A DNA stretch of 49,568 nt, taken from assembly GCA_026645575.1 (NCBI GenBank), contig JAPKMW010000092.1, forward strand, positions 1 through 49,568, read 5' to 3'. This stretch comes from Caldilineaceae bacterium. GTDB taxonomy: Bacteria; Chloroflexota; Anaerolineae; Caldilineales; Caldilineaceae. Shown in pieces: positions 44,075-49,568 of this stretch; position 1 is the stretch's first letter, and every line of letters starts with the position of its first letter. The position numbers and the translations under genes are program-made. Below the pieces are notes generated by a model, which was not told the DNA's origin, did no database searches, and saw only the letters and a program-made list of their open reading frames with translations.

Positions 44075-44119
44075 CGTGTTGCGGGTTGCCTTCGACAGGC
44101 TCAGGCAACCCGCAACACG
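44075..44119. repeat. REP-like hairpin with TTCGACAGGCTCA loop
   Basis: CGTGTTGCGGGTTGCC (44075-44090) pairs exactly with GGCAACCCGCAACACG (44104-44119) around a loop TTCGACAGGCTCA. The loop and flank are the widespread intergenic motif whose translation appears as PEPVEG in misannotated proteins. It separates the oxidoreductase and MBL genes. Confidence 0.8.
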
Positions 44120-45148
44120 TTATAAAACCAGTTCAGCAAGGGTGCGCACCGTCGTCACGTCGGTCGTCATGAGATTGAGGGTGGTGATGGGGCTGTTACG
44201 CCAGATCGACAGCCGTTCGGCAATGCGTTCTTTGGGGCCACAGAGGGCGACATCATCGACCAAGGCGTCGGGAACGGCCATCGCGGCTTCCAGCTTTTTG
44301 CCTTGCAGGAAGAGTGTCTGAATGGTGTCAGCGGCGCCGTCGTAGCCATAGCGGGAAACCAGATCATAGTAAAAGTTTTTGCCCTTGGCCCCCATGCCAC
44401 CGATATAGAGCGCGAGATGAGGCTTAATCGCGTTGCGACAGGCATCTACATCCGGCCCCAGCGCTACGGGAACAGAGGGCGCAATATCAAAGCCGGCCAG
44501 ACTTTTCCCGTTCGCTTTGGCAAAGCCAGCTTCGACACTCTCTTGGAAAACGGCGCCGTAGTGCTGCGGTGAAAAGAAGATGGGCAACCAGCCGTCGGCA
44601 ATTTCCGCAGCCAGTTCGACATTCTTCGGGCCAATGGCGGCTAGATAAATGGGCAGATCGGCGCGTCCATGAATGATACTTTTGAGCGGCTTGCCCAGCC
44701 CCGTGGCGTCGGCGCCCTGGTAGGGGATCTGGTAATGGTCGCCGTTGTGGACCACCGCTTCCTGCCGCGCCAGAATCGTGCGTACAATGCTGACATATTC
44801 GCGTGTCTTGCCCAGTGGCTTGCCATAGGGCTGACCATGCCACCCTTCCACCACCTGCGGCCCCGACAGTCCCAGCCCTAACAACATCCGCCCCCCGGAG
44901 AGTTGATCCAACGTGATGGCGGTCATGGCGGTCATGGCTGGGGTGCGCGCCGGCATCTGCATAATCGCCGTGCCGAGGTGGATCGTTGAGGTGTGCGCGC
45001 CGATCCACGCCAGTGGCGTCACGCTGTCCGAGCCATAGGCTTCTGCTGTCCAGACGGCGTAATAGCCGAGACGGTCGGCTTCTCCGATGGTTGCCAGCGG
45101 CAAGTCAAACTTGGCGCCAGAATAGCCGATCATGAGTCCGAGGCGCAT
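44120..45148 (-). CDS. LLM-class (F420-dependent) oxidoreductase
   Basis: 342 aa, luciferase-like monooxygenase fold. [15 protein letters not shown] start, [15 protein letters not shown] and [22 protein letters not shown] motifs are typical of the F420-dependent group (methylene-H4MPT reductase/G6PDH-like). Substrate unknown. GGAAGGA Shine-Dalgarno overlaps the end of the PIN gene; start and stop are 2 nt apart, so it is cotranscribed with the toxin-antitoxin pair. Confidence 0.88.
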   Translation of the reverse strand: MRLGLMIGYSGAKFDLPLATIGEADRLGYYAVWTAEAYGSDSVTPLAWIGAHTSTIHLGTAIMQMPARTPAMTAMTAITLDQLSGGRMLLGLGLSGPQVVEGWHGQPYGKPLGKTREYVSIVRTILARQEAVVHNGDHYQIPYQGADATGLGKPLKSIIHGRADLPIYLAAIGPKNVELAAEIADGWLPIFFSPQHYGAVFQESVEAGFAKANGKSLAGFDIAPSVPVALGPDVDACRNAIKPHLALYIGGMGAKGKNFYYDLVSRYGYDGAADTIQTLFLQGKKLEAAMAVPDALVDDVALCGPKERIAERLSIWRNSPITTLNLMTTDVTTVRTLAELVL

Positions 45149-45150
45149 GG

Positions 45151-45600
45151 TTAGTCCTTCCCCAGCCGATTTAGCAGTTCGCCAGCGGTTAAGCTTGGCA
45201 GCAGATCGGCAATATCTTGAAAATGACGGTCATAAGTGATGATATAGCTGCACCCTTCGCGATGAGCAACACCAGCATGAGCTTGATCAGAAGCATCACG
45301 AATAGGAAAACGGCGGCTCAAGACAATGCGATCAGTACGGCTAAGTAGAGGCGTGAGCAATAGTTCATGCGCCAGTAATTCATAAAAGGCAAGACGCGTA
45401 ACGGTTGGTGCATCTTCGGTAGGAAAGTTGGCGTAACAGAAAGAACATAACTCTTGAAGTGCGTAAATGGAAATAACAGCCGCAACCTGTCCATCATCAA
45501 TTGCATCAAATAGCTGTTTCACTTCCGCAAACCGCTCAGGGTTACGTTTCCGGCCGAAAAGTAATAGCGTGATAATCGTCGTGTCTAAATAAACTTTCAT
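45151..45600 (-). CDS. PIN-domain toxin (VapC-like)
   Basis: 149 aa. PIN-domain acidic residues are in place: Asp6 (YLDTT), Glu50 (ALQEL), Asp105 (ASDQAHAG) and Asp124 (TYDRHF). Such proteins are Mg-dependent ribonucleases that cleave tRNA or rRNA. The start codon overlaps the antitoxin stop (ATGA), the standard antitoxin-first layout. Confidence 0.85.
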   Translation of the reverse strand: MKVYLDTTIITLLLFGRKRNPERFAEVKQLFDAIDDGQVAAVISIYALQELCSFCYANFPTEDAPTVTRLAFYELLAHELLLTPLLSRTDRIVLSRRFPIRDASDQAHAGVAHREGCSYIITYDRHFQDIADLLPSLTAGELLNRLGKD

Positions 45601-45812
45601 GCCAAAACTGCTGATTCCTGTGTTAGTGAAGGGTGAACCGCAAGTGTTCCTTGATCGATCTGTTCAGCGACAAAATCAGCAAAGAGCAAAGCCAGCAGTG
45701 TGATTGCCTGATCCTCAAGCAGGAGCCGCGATTGAATCTTCGCCTCTTCCGTAGCTTTTAATACATCTTTAGCACGCATCAGATCCAGATAATCTGTTAA
45801 TTTACGTTTCAC
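45597..45812 (-). CDS. Antitoxin-like partner of the PIN toxin
   Basis: 71 aa. Start taken as GTG 45812, preceded by AAAGGAAAAG; a longer frame to 45872 would place the TATAAT box inside the gene. The N-terminus VKRKLTDYLDLMRAKDV and helical middle fit a small antitoxin, but no clear DNA-binding fold can be named. Identification rests mainly on the 4-nt overlap with the PIN gene. Confidence 0.65.
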   Translation of the reverse strand: MKRKLTDYLDLMRAKDVLKATEEAKIQSRLLLEDQAITLLALLFADFVAEQIDQGTLAVHPSLTQESAVLA

Positions 45813-45857
45813 AGTCTCTTTTCCTTTGCCAAATGTAACTAACTTTGTCCAGAGAAG

Positions 45858-45863
45858 ATTATA
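45858..45863 (-). promoter_or_regulatory. -10 box of toxin-antitoxin operon
   Basis: TATAAT on the minus strand, 45 nt before the GTG start of the antitoxin gene; no good -35 is seen at the correct distance. Confidence 0.35.
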
Positions 45864-45908
45864 CAATATCATGCAAAGTATCTTTTGCAGGCATAGCCAC
45901 TTTATAGT

Positions 45909-46214
45909 TTACTCGAATTGCTTCAAAATTTCCACAGGGAGTGGGTCATCAAAATCATCGGGAACGACAAATTCGCCAGCACAAAGGCCAAACGGGCGTA
46001 GGTGTGTTATTCGATGTGCCGCTTCATTATCCTGCTCTTGTTCAAAGGCAGTAAGACCCAGGTTTTCCCCATTGGCTTCGTCGTCAACTGCCATTGTCAG
46101 CACGCTATCGAGTAGATAGCGCGCAATCCACAAGCGTTCAGTCGAGGTTAACTGATCTACGCCGTTAAGAACTTCAGCGATTTGCGGGGTAATGGTTAAA
46201 TTTTCGACTATCAT
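45909..46214 (-). CDS. Antitoxin-like protein, no adjacent own toxin
   Basis: 101 aa. The C-terminus RPFGLCAGEFVVPDDFDDPL then PVEILKQFE is the signature end of a family of type II antitoxin-like proteins that neutralise PIN or RelE toxins through an acidic tail. Helical N-terminus. AGGAGG 7 nt before ATG 46214. A longer frame to 46613 belongs to the truncated gene upstream. Its usual toxin gene is not next to it; the following gene is the other antitoxin. Confidence 0.7.
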   Translation of the reverse strand: MIVENLTITPQIAEVLNGVDQLTSTERLWIARYLLDSVLTMAVDDEANGENLGLTAFEQEQDNEAAHRITHLRPFGLCAGEFVVPDDFDDPLPVEILKQFE

Positions 46215-46322
46215 GGGTAACCTCCTGATCCGGCAGCATGTTCTAGCGCAGATTATACCACGATGGGGCCTGACAATGCGAACCATACGTACCTTGGTTG
46301 TTTGGGTTAGTCTATAGGGAAG

Positions 46323-46668
46323 ATAGCCAAAGCTATAAAAGATAATGGCTTTGAGTTGATGCCTGGCAATGCGTTGCCGGAGACGGTCGATGCATAGGGC
46401 GCCCCACCGTTCGCGGTAGCGTTCATGGGTGGAAAGGTCGGGTAACTGGGAATGTTGCACATAGAGCCAATGGCTGGTCGAAGGGGACGGCAGCGGCAAT
46501 AACTCCAACAGGCAGACGTTACCAGTACAGCGCGCCCACTGCTGTCGTTGGTAACGTCGCACCGCTTCTTTGGTTGGCGCTTCGCCTTCTATGCTTAACA
46601 AGACGCGGATCAATTTGGCCCAAGTCTGTTGCAGTTTGGGCTTTTCGGCAAAGAGATAACGTTAAAAA
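46323..46668 (-). pseudogene. Internal fragment of an unknown gene, both ends missing
   Basis: After a stop codon the frame reads RYLFAEKPKLQQTWAKLIRV (46668 downward), then conserved-looking CLLELLPLPSPSTSHWLY, and ends near KAIIFYSFGY, after which the translation loses protein character. There is no start codon before the conserved region and no natural end. Its composition matches the GC-richer left side, and the 5' break lies at the edge of the AT-rich block. The family is not recognised for certain. Confidence 0.55.
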
Positions 46669-46675
46669 CAGTAGT

Positions 46676-47818
46676 TTATTGTCGTTTTTCATAAACATAC
46701 CGATCAATTTCAGTGCCGGTATGATCTTGTAATCTAATGGTTACTGATCCTAAAAATACATCCTTGCTAATTTTCTCACAGTTTAGTATTAATTGGTCAT
46801 CAATAGTTCTTTCATCAAGATTTTTGCTCATATCAAGCATCAAGACTGTATCTGGCCAAAATATATACTCACCAAAAGTACATACAAGTTGTTGATTAAA
46901 ATATAACCTCCAATTTGCCATACTTATTGTATAACCGAAATTCACCAGAAGCAAGTTTGAGTTGGAATTATCTACTGGCATTACAAAATCCAAAATAACT
47001 ATAGCGGGTAAACCATTACTCCCCCTTTGATTTGAAAAGACAGTAGGTGTTAATATTGAAGGTTCCGCAGAAGATAGCGATTGACCAAAGATCACTCGCC
47101 TTGTTGGGGTCAAAGTTATTGTAGGCGTTGGTGTAGGTGTTGATGTAGGTGTTGATGTTGATGTTGGCGTGGGTGAACTGGTTGGGGTTGATGTTGGTGT
47201 AACTGTTGGCGTGGAAGTCCGTACTAATCTAGGTTCTGGCAGTTTAAAGTTATTTGGGGTGGGAGTTACTATATAAACACTATCTTCCAACGTAGGATTC
47301 ACAACAGCTTCAGATTCTATGTTATGAATAGCATTGCTATTAATTTTATTTGTGGTGTAATAATCTTGAAGAAGTGTTGCGAAAAGTGTTAATCCTAAAA
47401 AAACAGAAAATATTGCTCCCAATACAATGATATCGCGGAGAATAATTACTTCATAAGTACTCTTCAATAGATTGTTGCTTAAATCAGGATAATTCTCTTT
47501 GGTTTCTTCGATCGATGCTCGATAATCAGGAGCAAGAAGATCAGAAGCTCGTCTAACACCTTCAAACAATATATACTCATCGTTTGGAAGCAATTTTTTA
47601 ATGATAGTAATAATACTATCCGAAAGATTTCCTCCAGCAGCAATTACAGGATAAGAAACAACAGAAATAGCAGTGATAACAACGGCAACATAGACAAAAA
47701 GTAATGGTGTTAGCAGTCCTAACATCCAATAAGCAAATCCTTCTGAAGACAGAATGGCAATTATATATATAAAGTACAATAAAATTATTCTGATTAAAAG
47801 CTTTTGATTTTTTGACAT
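46676..47818 (-). CDS. Membrane-anchored protein with Thr-Pro linker and lamin-tail-like end
   Basis: 380 aa. Two hydrophobic helices at about residues 8-28 and 32-56 and a third at about 127-148 are followed by a linker rich in TPT/TPTS (about residues 205-245), probably extracellular. The last 110 residues are beta-rich and end in RLQDHTGTEIDRYVYEK, reminiscent of a lamin-tail domain (impression only). Coding sequence is markedly AT-rich. No Shine-Dalgarno seen. Function unknown. Confidence 0.7.
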   Translation of the reverse strand: MSKNQKLLIRIILLYFIYIIAILSSEGFAYWMLGLLTPLLFVYVAVVITAISVVSYPVIAAGGNLSDSIITIIKKLLPNDEYILFEGVRRASDLLAPDYRASIEETKENYPDLSNNLLKSTYEVIILRDIIVLGAIFSVFLGLTLFATLLQDYYTTNKINSNAIHNIESEAVVNPTLEDSVYIVTPTPNNFKLPEPRLVRTSTPTVTPTSTPTSSPTPTSTSTPTSTPTPTPTITLTPTRRVIFGQSLSSAEPSILTPTVFSNQRGSNGLPAIVILDFVMPVDNSNSNLLLVNFGYTISMANWRLYFNQQLVCTFGEYIFWPDTVLMLDMSKNLDERTIDDQLILNCEKISKDVFLGSVTIRLQDHTGTEIDRYVYEKRQ

Positions 47819-47842
47819 TTTTATTGCAAAGCTTAATTTATG

Positions 47843-48886
47843 TCACGTCTCATATTCGGAGACATAAATTGTCTTCAATTCAATAATTAACAGATACAAT
47901 ATCAAAAAACTATAACTAATTATTAGACCAATAGGAACTGAGATAGGTGGACAAAACAGGAACTCAGTTACATCCGACGCATGAACAATACAATCAAAAT
48001 CAGAAAGCTTTACACTTAAAAAGTATATTACCACCATCGGTATCGACGTAAGGGTTAAAACAATTCGCACAAAATATTTTTTGGTAAACATCAAAATAAA
48101 AAATGCCAGATAAATAAAAATCATAACCCAATTGATATTAATTGTAATGTCGCTAAAAGTCCATAGCAATATACTTACCAAAATAGTGGCAATAGCAGTT
48201 AACCAAACTGGCAGCAAAAACAGACAAAATAGAAGTAGTAAAATTGAAATCACAAGAAAAAGCCATTGCAATTCTTCATTTTCCAGATTCAAATCATACA
48301 ATCCAACGTAAACACCATATTTTTCAGCATTCAGAAAAAATGCATGGAGTACATCAGATTGAACGAATCTCTCTTGAAGCTTTCTCAAAACTATTATTAA
48401 GTTATAGTTCCAACCCATTCTATCATTGTTTATTTCTTCTATTGTTGAAGATTCTACCACTCCACCATAGAATGTCGCATCTAGTTGAGGAAGAGTATAG
48501 ACTTCATTTTGAGAATTTATTGTCCAAATACCTATTTTCAAAATAGAGTTAGGCGCAAAGTCTGAAATAAAAATCTCTCTTATCCCATTTTTATCGTGCG
48601 CATCTACAATAGAAGAATATTTTTGATGGGTAATTAAAACCTTCAAGATGTTCCCATTGCTCATTGACACCATAATACGCATATTTAGCGCACTGTGATT
48701 TCCTGTATTTGCTATCGTTGCCACATGTTCTCTTAAAACGTTATTGTTATATAAGACTGGCTCACCAATTAATTGAAGACTCTGTTTTACTTTAAACTTG
48801 TTGCCAAACAAGTTATGCGTGGTATCCAAAAGCAAAAAAAGTATGGCAAAAAAAAGAAATAGTAGAAGCCAAGATTTTTTTATCAT
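47843..48886 (-). CDS. Multi-helix membrane protein, unknown
   Basis: 347 aa, strongly AT-rich. N-terminal hydrophobic anchor (LLLFLFFAILFLLL) is followed by an extracellular beta-rich region of about 170 residues (EHVATIANTGNHSALNMRIM suggests an Ig-like fold). At least five to six helices then follow in the C-terminal half. Not recognised. It lies 24 nt upstream of the lamin-tail-like gene on the same strand, probably one operon. Confidence 0.7.
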   Translation of the reverse strand: MIKKSWLLLFLFFAILFLLLDTTHNLFGNKFKVKQSLQLIGEPVLYNNNVLREHVATIANTGNHSALNMRIMVSMSNGNILKVLITHQKYSSIVDAHDKNGIREIFISDFAPNSILKIGIWTINSQNEVYTLPQLDATFYGGVVESSTIEEINNDRMGWNYNLIIVLRKLQERFVQSDVLHAFFLNAEKYGVYVGLYDLNLENEELQWLFLVISILLLLFCLFLLPVWLTAIATILVSILLWTFSDITININWVMIFIYLAFFILMFTKKYFVRIVLTLTSIPMVVIYFLSVKLSDFDCIVHASDVTEFLFCPPISVPIGLIISYSFLILYLLIIELKTIYVSEYET

Positions 48887-48909
48887 AGGCTTTTTAATTT
48901 TCTCTTAGG

Positions 48910-49470
48910 TTAAGGTGAATTTGGTTGCAGTGGGGTTTGGGTTCCAGTAATTTCATAAGAAGCAGTAGGTGTAGCTGTAGCGGAAAGATTTGCAACCGTT
49001 TTATAACATATTTCCGGCCACTCTCCCATACCATGTACTAAAATAGGATTCACGATATCGTAATAGATACCACCAGTAAGTCCTTGAGCAGCCGTACCAT
49101 TAACAACAAAGGCAGTAAAATCTTCGAAGTCATCGGTTCTACAATCAAGTCGCCACCGCTGAAAACGGCTCGGAATCCAATATGAATAGCTACTTTCTGC
49201 TCCCACAAGACAAGAAACATCTTGGGGAATGTCGAATACTCGCATAATTTTCGTGTTCGTACTAGAGTTGCCTGTAGACTTATATTTTTCTTGTGTGTAG
49301 AGACTCCATAGTGTCAATGCCTCGGCTTTTAATTCATATAGCACTACTGGTGTTGGGGTGATAGCTTCTAGTGACCAAAATATTTCTGCGCTAACTGTGC
49401 TTGTGCTGGTAATAACCTCACCAACTACACTTTCATTAAACACTTTGTCAGCAGATACACTTTCACTCAT
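48910..49470 (-). CDS. Unknown protein near window edge
   Basis: 186 aa from ATG 49470 (a TTG at 49506 is possible). No signal peptide is evident. Cys residues (SCLVG, LDCRTD, ICYK) and Thr-Pro segments near both ends (ITPTPVV, ATATPTASY) suggest an exported or surface relative of its neighbours. AT-rich, 23 nt upstream of the multi-helix gene. The start is uncertain and the family unrecognised. Confidence 0.5.
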   Translation of the reverse strand: MSESVSADKVFNESVVGEVITSTSTVSAEIFWSLEAITPTPVVLYELKAEALTLWSLYTQEKYKSTGNSSTNTKIMRVFDIPQDVSCLVGAESSYSYWIPSRFQRWRLDCRTDDFEDFTAFVVNGTAAQGLTGGIYYDIVNPILVHGMGEWPEICYKTVANLSATATPTASYEITGTQTPLQPNSP

Positions 49471-49568
49471 ATTTTCCGGCAATCTCTGTACTACTGATAA
49501 ACGCAAAGGTTAGTAATAACCGCATTGTTGAAAACAAGCTTGGATAATCTCTGGTTTGTCGCCAAGAT

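Noticed and set aside
44058..44108. N-terminal extension of the MBL hydrolase
   Set aside because: It translates the intergenic REP-like hairpin (PEPVEG).
45813..45872. Longer start of the VapB-like antitoxin
   Set aside because: It would place a perfect TATAAT inside the coding sequence; the GTG at 45812 has a good ribosome site.
46215..46613. Single 234-aa protein joining the gene fragment and the antitoxin
   Set aside because: The antitoxin has its own AGGAGG and ATG, and the stretch between is not protein-like.

Overview
The window (about 49.6 kb) is a dense bacterial chromosome segment. The organism is most likely a member of the Chloroflexota (Anaerolineae/Caldilineae-like). This is inferred from Tat-type lipoprotein solute-binding proteins with a twin-Arg motif plus lipobox, an F420-type luciferase-like oxidoreductase, a STAND ATPase regulator, Thr-Pro-Thr linkers and the many palindromic intergenic repeats. 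No 16S or other marker is present, so the assignment is tentative. No tRNA, rRNA, CRISPR array or IS transposase was seen.

Left part (1-15.4 kb). A minus-strand group encodes a molybdopterin sulfite-oxidase-like enzyme, a secreted protein, an 82-aa protein, a long acyl-CoA-dehydrogenase-like protein and an acyl carrier protein. A plus-strand ClpP-like protease follows, convergent with a winged-helix methyltransferase and separated from it by a terminator hairpin. Then come an HTH/STAND/TPR regulator, a small membrane protein, a heterodimeric ABC exporter (minus) and a divergent MFS transporter. The exporter and MFS gene are separated by a 32-bp perfect palindrome.

Middle part (15.5-43 kb, almost all plus strand). 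A 2H phosphoesterase and a LacI regulator come first; the LacI gene has a textbook promoter and a palindromic operator. Next is a sugar ABC importer (binding protein and two permeases) followed by a PhyH-type dioxygenase, a lipoprotein, a B12/radical SAM protein, an AAA-ATPase/nuclease protein fused to a GNAT remnant, a GT2 glycosyltransferase and a membrane protein. A complete oligopeptide-type ABC importer follows: OppF, a second radical SAM protein, binding protein, OppB, OppC, OppD and a second paralogous binding protein. It is followed by a second PhyH protein, an unknown 884-aa protein and a phosphatidylcholine-synthase-like enzyme. This looks like substrate uptake coupled to oxidative or radical processing; the substrate cannot be read from sequence.

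Right part (43-49.5 kb, minus strand). A metallo-beta-lactamase-fold hydrolase, an F420-type oxidoreductase, a VapBC-like toxin-antitoxin pair and an extra antitoxin-like gene are followed by a gene fragment missing both ends. That fragment abuts a clearly AT-rich block of three unrecognised membrane or surface proteins, probably acquired DNA.

The most unusual signal lies between genes. Three complete elements (130-167 bp) and one half element share terminal inverted repeats built around AGCGGATTC and GGAACGGATT, and the three complete ones begin 4-6 nt after stop codons in the Opp operon. Many other spacers carry hairpins built from locus-specific 7-8 bp tandem units in opposing orientation.
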